The notes under the pieces are model-generated. The model did no database searches. It was not told the DNA's origin and was given only the letters and a program-made list of their open reading frames with translations. The position numbers and the translations under genes were made by a program. Of a stretch of 64,000 bases of DNA, positions 48,861-60,509 are shown piece by piece. Numbering within the stretch: position 1 is the stretch's first letter; each line of letters starts with the position of its first letter. Source of the stretch: Cephalotrichum gorgonifer (taxonomy: Eukaryota > Ascomycota > Sordariomycetes > Microascales > Microascaceae); contig ONZQ02000011.1 of the NCBI GenBank assembly GCA_900312665.1, positions 201,454 to 265,453 on the forward strand, given 5' to 3'.

Positions 48861-49958
48861 TCAGTTGAAAAGTGCCGCGGCCGCCACAGAGATTATGATC
48901 ACGGCAGCCCAGGTAGGGCCTCCGAGGTCCGGAGCACCAGACTCGTCCTCGCCGGTAGAAGATGGAGCGCTGCCGGTGGCCGTGGCCGTGCCGCCGTGGC
49001 GGCCGTGGTGGTCCGTCTCCGTGACATTTCCAGCGATCCCGCTGGTAGCCTGGGCCGTGACGGGGCAGTCGGTGGTATGGCCCTGAACCTGGCCTTTCCA
49101 GTGCGGTGGTTAGCTCCAGCATAATCAAGACAGAGACGCCCCAGCTCCTGGGGGAAGAGGGGGGAGGGTTCTTACCATCGTCAATCTGGCAAACGACCTT
49201 TCCCACATCTGTAGTCCGGATCTGGGGCTGACCATCCCCCATGACCGTGATAACCTTGGTCGGGACAGTGATCGTCTTAGCCCCAGCGCCAGCCACGGTC
49301 TCAGTGGACCCGCCATCCAGGGACTCGCCATCGGCGGTGCAGGGGTTCGACAAAAGATACACAGCATCGCAATGCTCGGCCCAGTTGCGGTCATAGATGT
49401 TCCAGAACTCGCCGCTCTTGCACTCGAAGAACTCGGTGTTGCCCTGGTTGAGCGAGAGGTATCCGTCGTGGCAGACGGCGAATCCCCCGGCCGAGATGGC
49501 GCCGCTCTGGGGCGGGTCATCGAACTGGAGCTGGAAGTTCGAAGAGATGTACGCGGTGCGGCCCTCCTTGTCCTTGAGGATGCCGTCCTTGAGGGTGACG
49601 GTGAGGGAGCCGTCAGTATTGCAATCAGCCTTGGTCTATTCAATACCGTTGCAGTTAGCACATATCCTGGGGGGTGATGTCACGTCTCAATTGGCGAAGG
49701 CGGGAGGGGAAATGGAGAATGAGGCAAGTGCCCCTTGGAGCCGCAAAGAGAAAAAACACGAAGAGAGAAGCTTACCTCAGGCTGAGGGACGGCACGCTTG
49801 TCCTTCTTTCCATCGACTACTGTAAGCTTGAAATGTCCGTCGACGCTCCCCTGGCACTCAGTCGCGTTCTCGGCGACCTGAGAAACACGCTTCGCAACTG
49901 GTTCAACAGCAGAAACGAGGGCCATGCAGGCCGCGATAATCGCGACGGTGGGCTTCAT
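48861..49958 (-). CDS. PIR-domain cell-wall protein with GPI-type tail
   Basis: Three exons (49958-49776, 49635-49176, 49093-48861) encode 291 residues. A signal peptide (MKPTVAIIAACMALVSAVEP) is followed by a Kex2-like KR site at residues 23-24. The central part matches the C-terminal domain of yeast PIR/CIS3 wall mannoproteins: LKDGILKDKEGRTAYISSNF, then QFDDPPQSGAI, FAVCHDGYLSL, FFECKSGEFWNIYDRNWAEH, with the expected Cys positions. The end carries a Ser/Thr/Gly linker, NVT sequon, a small-residue stretch (SGAPDLGG) and a hydrophobic tail (TWAAVIIISVAAAALFN), which fits a GPI signal. Yeast PIR proteins are alkali-linked to beta-1,3-glucan through Q-containing repeats; those repeats are absent here. 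A structural wall role is likely. Confidence 0.85.
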
Positions 49959-51321
49959 CTTTCAAAGAGTATCAAGAGTGACTCTGCTTGAAATAGATGT
50001 TTCTCTTTATAGGAAATCTGGGAAAGAGATTGCGCTAGCTCAAGAACGTCAAGATGTGTGCGGTGATGGTGGAAAACCGAACTTGTGTTGTTGCGCTAGG
50101 AAACTGGAGGATGCGGACTCGAGAAGCGAAGGTGGGCGTTTTATGGGCAAACAGAGAAATGGGACGAAAACAGAAGGAGCACCCGAGTTGCACCGGCACC
50201 TGTTTGGAGTACCTTCCTTCATTGCTATTCAATATCGAAAGTTCACCTGGAGATATGTAGGTCGGAAGGGCAATAGTAGTAGTTATGAGTCTACTGGCTT
50301 GGCCTACCCTACCTTTGCTTTGTTCATTGCTCAGAGCGTATTTGCGGGGCTATGAGAGTGGAATCGTCACTTGGAACAGGATCCAGGCGGAGCCCGAGTA
50401 GTTCGAGATTCTACCTAGAATTGTCTTTTCCCAGACTGTATGAACGAATCCCAAGCTACGGCTGAGTCGGAGGGCAAGATTCATCCCAAACGGTATACAA
50501 TGGGCTTCCTCTTTCCTTCAGTACAGAGGGACTATGAGAGATTCGACCATATTTCTAGGTGCGTGGTATCAACGTTACCAAGGCTGGAAGCGCCTTTCCC
50601 TTGGTCGCTCAAGTCGACTCTCTCGTTCCACTCACGCCTCAGCGGCGCCGTGGGCCTCTTCCTTTCGTAGCTGGAGACTTTGGCTCGATACTCAGACCCT
50701 TCCAATGGACAGCGGCGTGATACAAAATCAGGGTGGAACTTGCCGTGAGCAATCTCAGCACTTTTACTAGCGAATTTGACTCCTGGGTTGGGACAAGTCC
50801 TAGAGTTCATAGGTAGTGGGCCCGTATTCGTGTTGTAGACAGACATATATCGCAGCTTGTTCCTGTCCTCAAACAGCTGGATGCATTGACTGCCCTTCGA
50901 TTGCTTGACGTTCCCCGGATTTGGGGACCGACTGCAACGAGACCATTGCCTCGAGAGCCGCAGCCAGCGATGCAACAGTTGGGTACATCAGCATACCCAC
51001 GTCTACACATCTCCAAATGGCAAACCGGGGTACCACCGGGCTTGGAGGATAGAACTCAAAGAGTATTGATTTACCGGTGGTTCTTCTCGTGCTTGATAGT
51101 GATGCAAGCGGAGAAGATGCCTGTGAGTTCAGGTATAGGCATATACATTCCCAGGGGCGGCATCTAGGACACTGTTGACCTGTTCGAGCGTAGACACGTT
51201 CCCTCTCCCCGCTGCCCAAAAACAGAAGAGAAAAAGACACACGAGCGATGGAGTACAGCCAAGAGGATCAAAAAGATCGACGACCAAGGACACAACGGGC
51301 AAAAAAGGTTCCTAAAGAAAG
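49959..51321. other. Spacer between PIR-like gene and tRNA-Pro
   Basis: 1.36 kb including the promoter of the wall-protein gene. No coding sequence is supported. Confidence 0.5.
51301..51306 (-). terminator. Pol III T6 terminator of tRNA-Pro
   Basis: Six Ts in the minus-strand reading, 15 bases after the 3' end of the tRNA gene, which fits RNA polymerase III termination. Confidence 0.75.
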
Positions 51322-51422
51322 GGGCCGTTCCGGGGTTTGAACCCGGGACCTCGCACAATAACGTCACGTGACCAAGTCACTATGAACCCAAAGCGCGAAT
51401 CATACCACTAGACCAAACGGCC
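51322..51422 (-). tRNA. tRNA-Pro (anticodon UGG) with intron
   Basis: The minus strand folds as a tRNA. Acceptor arms GGCCGTT and AACGGCC pair perfectly, with discriminator C. The T arm is CCGGG-TTCAAAC-CCCGG. The anticodon stem CGCGC/GTGCG has one G-U pair, and the loop TTTGGG carries anticodon TGG. A 29-nt intron (about 51386-51358) interrupts the gene one base 3' of the anticodon, the canonical site. The order TTTGGG-intron matches the intron-containing tRNA-Pro(UGG) of yeast. Confidence 0.93.
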
Positions 51423-52510
51423 AATTTGAGCTCTTGTTCTATATGCTTCGCCCAAGCAGTGCTATGCAGGTAGCATCGCTCGTCTGGACGGCAGTTTCCC
51501 ATTATCCTCCGCTCGTTGCGAGCGCTGGATGACATCCCTCCCGGAGATGGATGTGATACCTTGACGGTGCAGTGCATAGCGGGGTCGGGATTTAATATCA
51601 TTGCTACCTCGTACCCCGTATAGGGAAAGAAAAAAAGGACAAAAAAATAAAACATCTTTGCAGGACTTCCTGTGCAATTCCGGAACCGGAACCCGGAACC
51701 ATGACCGGGGTCGACCTCCGTGTGAATACCCCACATGCACCCCGGATTGGACTACCCTCCCCGCACCCTTCCTCAGATCTAGCATCATTCAATGCATTTG
51801 TTTCCCTACTGCCTTGAGGAGACGGCCTTGTATCTGGCCCCAGCCCCGACTTACTCTGGGTACCATCAAATGTTGGGTTACTCCGAGGCCCCCAATGCCC
51901 GCCGCTTAGGAGGCCATCTCAGCGCTTTGCTATTCTCCTCGCGTAGGACAAGGGGGGTTCTGTCCGTACATCTCGGCGTCTTAATAATAGCAAAATCGAG
52001 TGAAAGCAATCAACTGCCCCAACGTAATTTAAGATTACACCGGCCATTATGCCTTCCATCTTCATGAATACGATATCCCATCCACGCACAAGTCCATTTA
52101 AAGCAGCAGCGCAATGGTCATATCCTCCGCCCTGGCCCCAGCCCTGGCCTCCACCCCGCCTATCCCCAAACCACTGAAGTGCACAACGAGCGAGACGCGT
52201 TGGTTTGCATACTGAACGGGAGACACCGTTGGCGGGACACGGTGACAATTGACCCTGTCACTCGGTTGCTGGACATCCTAGGACCCTGAGATGCGGGACA
52301 AGGATGGAGAGTCTACGTCGCATTCTTCCTGAATCGCGTTCTCTTGTTCTGTTTTATATTTCTGTGATTTTACCTTTCCCCATAGTTTAAATACATGCCC
52401 GAACCCGTTTCAGCCTTTCTTATCTCATGTCATACCCGTCCTATTATTTCCCATAGATCAAAAGAAGCCGTCCTCTTACTCCCCTCCGTTACCCTCCCAT
52501 ATGCCCCCCC
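51423..52510. other. Spacer between tRNA-Pro and beta-galactosidase
   Basis: 1.1 kb containing the tRNA upstream side and the 3' flank of the beta-galactosidase gene. No ORF is convincing. Confidence 0.5.
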
Positions 52511-55500
52511 TTAATCCAGTAACACCTCAAATTCAAACGCCCCTGTCCGAAGCTCATACTCCGGCAAGGTCGCCGGCCCACAACTCCCCGTCCCGAGTCC
52601 GTGATGCGCCCAGTCCAGCCGGACAACCACATCCTCCCTCCTCCTCTCCCTCAGCTCGTACGGGTGCCGGCACTCGTCGAGGTCCGCCGTCGTATACCGC
52701 ATAGCCGAGAAACTCGCCCCCTCCAGGTCCCCGAACCGAGCCCTCAGAACCCTCTCCTCCTCCTCCCCGGGCGCGGAACGGAACTCCACAGAGCGCACGT
52801 CGGTCCTGTTCCCCCCATCCTGCGGGAACTCGTAATCTACGAAGAGGTCGTCGACGGACGAGTTGTGCACCCCAATGGACTGCGAGAGCTTCTTATCCCT
52901 GTAGCTCTCCCCCGGGCCCCGACCGAACCAGCTTGCGCTCTTTACGCCCGTCAGGCCCAGCGTCAGGCCGATCCGCGCAAATGTGTCGGGGAGCAGCGGC
53001 CCGCCGGGCGTCCCCTTTACCCGGATGGATACCCTGTCTCCGGAGAACGAGAGCACGGTGACGAGATCGACGCCCCACGCAAGTACGGGCGGGGCTATCC
53101 GACCCGTGACGTGCACCTCGAGCGCCGTGTCCACGACGCGCCATGTTACCTGGCGGACGTGATGCTTCGTCTGGTGGAGCCGGCGCGCGAGCCACTGCCT
53201 CCCGAAGCGGCCTCCGCGGTCGTTGTCCGTTAGTGCGCGGTAGAAGTCCATCGTCACGGGGGACGTGAGGATATTCTTGTCGGGACTGGAGGAGCGACGC
53301 CACGAGACGAGGGCGCCGAGGGTGAGGTCCACGGTCCAGTTTGAGGCTCCACCGGGCGAGGTGATGGTGAGGGTTCCGGGTGTGGACTGGGATACGGTGG
53401 GGGCGAGGGATGGCGGCGGGAGGAGGGATTGAATGGTCGTGAGGGAGCGGGCAGGACTGATCTGGTGTTCGCCAAAGGCGACTTCGAAATTGGCGGGAGA
53501 CCAGGGGGTCTCGCTGGGGAGCCGGAAGCTGATTCTGATGTAGGTCTCGCCGCTGAACCGCGTCGGGAGACCCGAGAGGGCGACTTTAGTCTGGGTATGG
53601 GGTTTGACCCCGGAGGGAATCTTCACCAACTTCTCCTTACTTTGACCCGTTTCATCGATGATTCGCCAGCTAGCGACGAGATGGTCTAGAGTCCGATGGT
53701 CGTATCGATTCACGATGGTGAGCTCGTTTCCTTCGAGCTTCACCGTCTGCACTGGCTCAATGGCCTTTCGGTACTCTGTGAGACCCGGCGTCGGGGTATG
53801 GTCCGAGAAGAGCAGCCCGTCCATGCAGAAGTTGCCATCGTTGGGCTCGTCCCCCCAATCGCCGCCGTACGCCATGTACGTCTCGCCCTTTGCATTCTTT
53901 GCTTTCAGTCCCTGCCGAGTGTTAGTACCCGTCCCGCCTTCAAAAGGGGGTGACTGGATGACCTACATGGTTCGCCCACTCCCATACGAAACCTCCCATG
54001 AGCCGGGGATATTTGTAAAAGGCGTCAATGTACTCCTTGATAGCCCCCGGCCCGTTCCCCATCGCATGCACGTACTCGCACAGCACGAGCGGCTTTTCCC
54101 ACCTCGGCTCCTCCGCGATCTTGATAATCTCATCGACACTAGCGTACATCCGGCTGTACACGTCCGCGCTGCGAGCCGAATAGTCCTGCTCGTAATGCAC
54201 CGGCCTCCCCCCGTCGACCGTCTTGATCCAGTCGTACATGGCCCTGTGGTTCCGCCCGTAGAACGCCTCGTTCCCCAGTGACCAGATGACTACGCACGCG
54301 TGATTCTTGTCGCGCATGACCATCTGGCGTGCCCGGTCCACGTACGCCTCCGTCCACTCCGGGTTGTCGGAGGTGAACCTGGCCGGGTCGCTCCCGACCT
54401 CGCCGAAGCCATGGCACTCGAGGTCCGCCTCGTCGATGACCCACAGGCCTAGCTCGTCAGCCAGGTCGTAGAGGCGTGGGTCGTCGATGTAGTGCGACGT
54501 CCGGATCCCGTTGACGTTGTGACGCTTCATGAGGAGGAGATCACGCTTCATGAAGTCGTAGGGGACGGCGCGGCCGTGCTCCGGGTGGTGCTCGTGGCGG
54601 TTGACGCCGCGGAACTTGACGGGGTTGCCGTTCACGCAGAAGACGCCGGACACGAAGTCTATTCTGCGGAAGCCGACCCGCTGGGACAGGTGGGTACCGC
54701 CCTCGAAGGTGAGGAGGAGCGTGTAGAGGTAAGGGGTTTCGGCGGTCCACTTGTGGGGGTTCGACAGGCGGAGGCAGAAGGTGCCCTCCGGCTTGAACTC
54801 CTCTTTGGCCTCAGCGACAGATTTACCATCGGCGTCGATGAGTTTCAGCAAGACGGTGGATGATTGGGACATTTTGACGACGACCCTCAGCTCAGCATCC
54901 CCGTAGTCGTCGTCGAGGAGAGTCTGGACGTGGAAGTCCTCCGGATGCACCTTAGGGAAGGAGTGGAGGTAAACATCCCGGAAGATGCCGCTGAGCCAGA
55001 GCTGGTCCTGGTCTTCGAGATAGGACCCGTCACATCGCTGGTAGACCTCCACGGCGAGGTGGTTCTCCTCACCGAACCTGACATAGTCGGTGACGTCAAA
55101 CTCGCTGGGGTTGCGTGAGCCCTGGGAGTAGCCCACGTTACGCCCGTTCACCCATACCGTGAACGACGAGTCCACGCCCTCGAACCGCAGCCGCTGCTGA
55201 TGCCCGGAGAGCTCCTCGGCGACGGTGAAGGTGGTGAGGTACCGGCCGCACTCGTTGTCGTCAAATGGGACGTTGGGGGGATCGACCGGCCATGGGTAGT
55301 TGATATTGGTGTACTGCGGGCCTTTACCGTAGCCCTGGCACTGCCACATGCCCGGCACGTCCACCTTGTCCCATCCCGAGGAGTCGAAGGACGGGTCGGC
55401 GAACGCTGTGGGCCCCTTGAAGGGGGTGGTGGAGAGGTGGAACTTCCATTTCCCAGAAAGGAGTTGGCACTTGGACCGGGCCGTGTCGCGGCTGAGGGCA

Positions 55501-55865
55501 TCGGCTTGGGAGCCGTAGAGGTAGAACGTGCTCCGCGGGGGCAGCGTGTTGCGGTGAAGGACGGAGAGGTTGCACCAATCTGGAGGGGAGGTGGGGAAGA
55601 GCGGGCGGCTCGGTGTGGGAGCGGGGATATCGCCCGCCGCCGCACGCGAGGAGGGAGTTGGAGTAAGTCTGGGCGTTGGGGAATGGATGGGTGATGAGCG
55701 GGGCAGTTCACTTGTGGTCTCGATGTTTGGGGCCGAGGTCTGAGGATTCAACGATCGTATTTGCATATCTACATGTATTGACGCGTCGTCCGGAATCATA
55801 ATGTGTCCTGGCTCGCGGACCTTGGCCTGGTTGGACTTCGGTGACCGCAGATTTGATGGTAGCAT
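52511..55865 (-). CDS. GH2 beta-galactosidase (LacZ/LAC4 type)
   Basis: Two exons (55865-53967 and 53911-52511) joined through a 55-nt intron encode up to 1099 residues. All GH2 domains are present: jelly-roll (SLSRD-like start, GMWQCQGYGKGPQYTNINYP, FEGVDSSFTVWVNGRNVGYS), Ig-like domain, TIM barrel (VNRHEHHPEHGRAV, NGIRTSHYIDDPRLYDLADE) and the C-terminal small-chain fold (FGRGPGESY, WAHHGLGTGSCGP). The acid/base Glu is in WSLGNEAFYG (about residue 532) and the nucleophile Glu in LVLCEYVHAMGNG (about 597). No signal peptide is clear, so it is probably intracellular, splitting lactose to glucose and galactose. The first ~100 residues are low-complexity and unlike the family; ATGs at 55799 and 55766 or a small N-terminal intron are alternatives. 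Confidence 0.92.
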
Positions 55866-57719
55866 CGTCCTGGACGTCAAGTCGAGAGGAAGGCAGGAAA
55901 ACGGGCGCAACGCCAAAGGTGCTCTCACGATGTGGAGAAGAGAGTTCGCTGTGTGGGGTTGCGGGGTTGAGGCTCGTGATGGATATCGTGTTAGCAGAGT
56001 CTGGTCATTTGGTGCGGGGTGCTAAACAGTGCATGTGACAGGCTTCTCTGCGCCGGAGTGGAGCTATGAAGCCACAGTATTGGCCGCCCCGCCCGCCTAG
56101 GCTCAGGAGGAAGAGGCCCGCGCCTCCGTCCAAGCTGGGCTACTTCGATCCATATTGGTATGTAGTATGAGTATTAAGAGTAGTGCAGTACGGTTGGCGG
56201 GGTGGCAAGAAAAAAAATTATTGGATACTTCAAAGGTTGAAATTATCCTCTGGTAGCTGGCCAGAGCTACCATATGCAGATTGCCTCTTACAGGCTAGCA
56301 AAAGCAATGGAATGCGGAGTGAGAAAGAAGTACTTGCATCAGGGCAATATGCCTCGCAGTCTAGCATACTACTACTCAAGTGCGTGTCCTGTCCCCCACT
56401 GTACTCATACGAATATGAGCAGTCCGTAGTATGCATGTCCCAGACGAGCTGAGGCGCCTCTAATACGGAGACCTCCTGGTTGGGTCCACTACCCTGCCAC
56501 TGCGCCCCGCAGCACTCACGGTGAACACGGCCGAGGGAACGGGGCGCGCGTGTATTAGTTAGGCCGTGCTACCATCCTGGCTTGTTACCTCTCGTAGTGC
56601 TAAAGGCCCATCGTTGTTGGAGTGGAATAAAAGAACACTAGTCCGTGTCCGAGTAGTCATATTCGCTGTTCGTACAGATAACAGACTAGGTATCTGGATT
56701 GTCCCCTCCTCTCAATTTCGATGTCGGACCCTAACCTGAACAAGGCAGGTGAGATGGAGCTCATGTGGAGCTCATGTTAGCATGGAACTTCTTTATGACC
56801 CTTGTACTCGCGGCGAGGCCCAATCACGGTCAAGGGGTTGTGGATCTTGCAACTACGAGTACGACCGACCAAGTCGTCCCTCCAGAAGCAGCGCCCAGAA
56901 CTTTTCAGTGCTACCCATCTTGCCCTCTTGACATCGCTTACCAGTGCTCATCTGCGGCTTGCGCGTGTAAAGCTATCCCCGAATGGAGTCCAGTTCCGCC
57001 CTTTACCTTTATGCCTTTTGGTTGTTACGATCCTTGCTCTTCGGCAACTTCACCCAAGAATTTTCCAAAGATCAGCAGACCAACCCCGTTTTCTCCATAA
57101 TAACCCCAACAAACCCCCCAATAACCCCAGAATGGAGACTGACTCTAAGTTTTTTCTCCACACCGTCCCCAGAGCTGTCTAAGCTGGGGCTGTGGAGGGC
57201 GAGAACCCCTTTTGAAACCTTGATTATTACGTACTGTGGACCCGTACCTCCCACGGCCACTAGGTGATTCGGTGAACCAGTAATGTCCAATGGCCACATC
57301 TTCCCTGTACCCACTTACTCCACTGAGCCATCCTAAATTCCGAAATGTGCCCCGCGCCATCTCCGATCCTCCTACGGGTGCTCCGAGAAAGCTTCCGGTC
57401 CGGTATACGGAGTACTTCGTACGAGAATGGGTACATAGGTCTTGGCAGATGGGTATTGTTCACATCTATCAGAGGCGCTCATAATACACTAGTTCACAGC
57501 GTTTTATCTGTTAGGAAATAATCCCCCCTAGCCTTCGCCTTCCGGGGGCTAGGAACCGTATGAAGTTGCAGAGTGTCCCGTCGTGGCCGTCAGTTCTTGC
57601 CGCTTCCTACAAGTACGCCTCAGACTTTAAAAGGATACAGGATAGTCACTATTTTCGGGGATAGGCTGGGCTGACGCGCTAGTATAGAGAAGTGTACGAG
57701 GTAAATAGAAGCGGGTACC

Positions 57720-57739
57720 GGGGGGGGGGGGGGGGGGGG
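57720..57739. repeat. Poly-G run of 20
   Basis: Twenty consecutive G on the plus strand in the divergent region, capable of forming a G-quadruplex. Its length may vary through slippage or sequencing error. Confidence 0.85.
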
Positions 57740-57856
57740 TTATAGCGAAGCACATGGGCTTTAGAGATGCGTACTAGTACCGGTACCAGTACTCCGTACT
57801 CGTACTAGCATTACCAGATCCTTCCTCTCGATTTTTCTACGCCAAGTGGGTATTTT

Positions 57857-57873
57857 CGGCTCCGGTTTCCCCG
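57857..57873. promoter_or_regulatory. Candidate Zn2Cys6 site CGG-N11-CCG
   Basis: An inverted CGG/CCG pair with 11-base spacing, the geometry bound by Gal4/Lac9-type regulators, lies about 570 bases upstream of the permease start. One such match is expected by chance in a region this size, so support is weak. Confidence 0.3.
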
Positions 57874-58445
57874 GGCTGGGTCTTTCGCTGTGGCGTATCT
57901 TGCCGCGGGGACGCTGCCCCTAGCTGGAGGGACAGGCGCGGCTCCATCCACATGGCGCGAGGAAAGGCCGCAGCATCGTCTGACGACAGGAATCCTCCAG
58001 ATACCCCAGTCTCAGTTCCCCATCCTCCCCCACCCTGCCATCTTCTCCACCCCCGTACTCTGTACTACGTAGGATCGACACGGCACCCAGAGCGTAGGTA
58101 GCAGCGGAGCCACGTTAAGGGACGGTCTCCAGTACACCTATGTGACCTCCTCGGTAACATGATGGGCTGCCCTCCGCGCGGGGCGAAATGTACCAGGACT
58201 GGTTCGTTGCGGGGCCCGGCGGGCGCCACGCCGTCTTGGGAGTGTCCCCGCGAGTCGAAGCCGGGTTGACACCACCGCGGCCTCTTTTGATCGACAGAAC
58301 TACAAGTACCTGGCTCCTCCCGTCCTCATCCCAATGCTCATTCGCACAACACCGAGCGAGCCTGCGCCTATCCCAGTCTCACAGCTTTTCTCGTTCTCCC
58401 ACCTCTCCCCAATCTGAAGGCTAGGACGGGAACATTTGTCACAAC

Positions 58446-60509
58446 ATGGGTTCGCTAGATGAGAAGCGCGAGGGGTCCGTCCGGTCCGTCGCCGCGCCCG
58501 GGAAGGAAGATGTGCTAGATCGGACCGTCACGGCGGACCAGGATCCGGCTCTCGTGAAGGATGTCAACCCTGCCTCGGCGGCCCTGGCTGCGGCGATGGC
58601 TAGCCAGAAGCCGAGTCCGTGGTCCAAGAACATGATTAAGCTGTATGGCATCATGGGTATCGGCTACCTGATCTCGACCATGAACGGTTTCGGTATGTCT
58701 TCCTTCTTTTCTTCTGCATAGAACTCCCCTCCACAACAACCCCCACGGCCGTTCTCCTCAAAGTCCGAACATGATTCTCAGACCTGAGCCAGCCGCTACT
58801 CATTGGATCCTCTTACCGTGGGTCTCAAAGCTAACACCTCCAAAGATGGCTCTCTGATGGGCTCGATCAACGCTATGGAATCGTACCAGGCGAGCTTTGG
58901 CCTCAAGGGCCAGAGCTCGTCCAAAGGAATCGTCTTCATCATCTACAACCTCGGCCAGATCGCCTCCTTCCCCTTCTGCGGTCTTCTCGCCGATGGCCTG
59001 GGGAGGCGGCTCTGCATCCTCATCGGGTGTATAATCGTGCTTGTCGGCACCGCCGTTCAGGGGTCTGCGAATTCTCTTGATGCCTTCATTGGTGGGCGTT
59101 TCGTGCTGGGCTTTGGCGCCTCCATCGCGTCGGCCGCGGCCCCGGCGTATACGGTTGAGCTGGCCCATCCTGCCTACCGTGGATTCATGGCTGGAATGTA
59201 GGTCTCTCTTCTTGGCCCTATGGCGGATACTTCGCTCTTTTTTATTTTTTTTTTACAAGATTTAACTAACACAGATAGGTACAACAACTTCTGGTGGATT
59301 GGCAATATTCTTGCTGGCTGGACCTGCTATGGAACAAACCTGTAAGTGCCAGCGACGTCAACCCCCCCCTTTTTTTATTTTCCCCTTCGTCTTGACCCTA
59401 GCTGCTCGTGTCGACATTGTCTAACTCTGTTTCAAGGCACATGGCAGACTCCTGGGCTTGGCGGATCCCGACTATCACGCAGGCCGCCCTCCCCGCCGTC
59501 GTCGCCTGCCTCATCATGTTCTTCCCAGAGTCGCCCCGCTGGCTGATCTACAAGGACCGCACCGAGGAGGGCCTCGCCGTCTTCGCCAAGTACCACGGTG
59601 AAGGTGACGTCAACGCGCCGCTCGTGCAGCTGCAGTACCGTGAGGTCGTCCAGGACTACGCGAACACGGACAACAAGCCGTGGTGGGACTACCGCGACCT
59701 CGTGAACACGGCCGCGTCGAGGTACCGGCTCTACATGGTTATGGGCATGGCCTTCTTCGGCCAGTGGAGCGGTAACAACGTCGTCAGCTACTTCATGGTG
59801 AGCACCTCCCCCCTCCTCTCGATTCTCTGTTATCTTCGATGTTTTGAAGGGAAGCATGATTTGGTTTCATGAAGAAGGGAGAGAACTGAGGCTAACGGAT
59901 TCTTCCCAACCACAGCCTGACATGGTTCTCCAAGCCGGAATCACGAACACCAACACCCAGCTCCTCGTCAATGCGATTAACCCCATCTTCTCCATGTTGG
60001 CAGCCATCGTCGGCTCCTACTACCTCGACAGGTTCGGTCGTAGGAAGATGATGCTCTTCGCCCTCCTCGGCGGCCTCGGGTCCTACGTTCTCCTGACTGC
60101 CTTCACGGCGCAGTCTGTTAACAACCAGAACCTCTCCTACGGTGTCATCGTGGCCATCTACCTCTTCGGCATGTTCTTCGCGTCCGGCTTCACCCCCCTG
60201 CAGACGCTTTACACGGTCGAGTGTCTCGAAAACCGCACCAGGGCTAGGGGTTCAGGCCTGAACTTCCTGTTCATGAACATTGCCATGGCGATCAACACCG
60301 TGGGCATCAGCAAGGCGATGGAGGTGATCGGGTGGAAGCTGTACCTGGTTTTCATCGGCTGGATCTCGTTTGAGATTGTGATGATTTACTTCTTCGCGGT
60401 CGAGACGGCCGGTAAGACGCTTGAGGAGCTGAGGGTCATCTTCGAGGCCCCCAACCCGAGGAAGGAGAGTTTGAAGAAGGTCAAGGTCCAGGTTGATACT
60501 GAGGCTTGA
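58446..60509 (+). CDS. MFS sugar transporter, lactose permease type
   Basis: Five exons (58446-58692, 58846-59197, 59279-59341, 59437-59797, 59916-60509) encode 538 residues of a 12-span sugar porter. Motifs in order: F-D-G-S-L-M-G at the exon 1/2 join, GLLADGLGRRLCILIG after span 2, GGRFVLGFGASIASAAAPAY, ELAHPAYRGFMAGM, the PESPRWL signature, GQWSGNNVVSYFMP, DRFGRRKM and ECLENRTRARG. These resemble the LAC12/LacpA/CDT-2 group of beta-galactoside and cellodextrin permeases. Its divergent pairing with a cytosolic-type GH2 beta-galactosidase supports lactose or other beta-galactoside uptake by proton symport. All introns have CTAAC branch sites or close to it. The long hydrophilic N-terminus is cytosolic. 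Confidence 0.9.

Larger units (their letters stand above)
55866..58445. promoter_or_regulatory. Shared divergent region of beta-galactosidase and permease
   Basis: 2.58 kb between divergent starts of the putative lactose genes. No ORF is supported, so it is read as a bidirectional control region. Visible elements are a CGG-N11-CCG site at 57857-57873, a G20 run at 57720-57739, TACGGAGTA/TACTCCGTA elements near 57405-57422 and 57786-57798, and a duplicated GGAGCTCATGT near 56756-56776. Confidence 0.6.
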
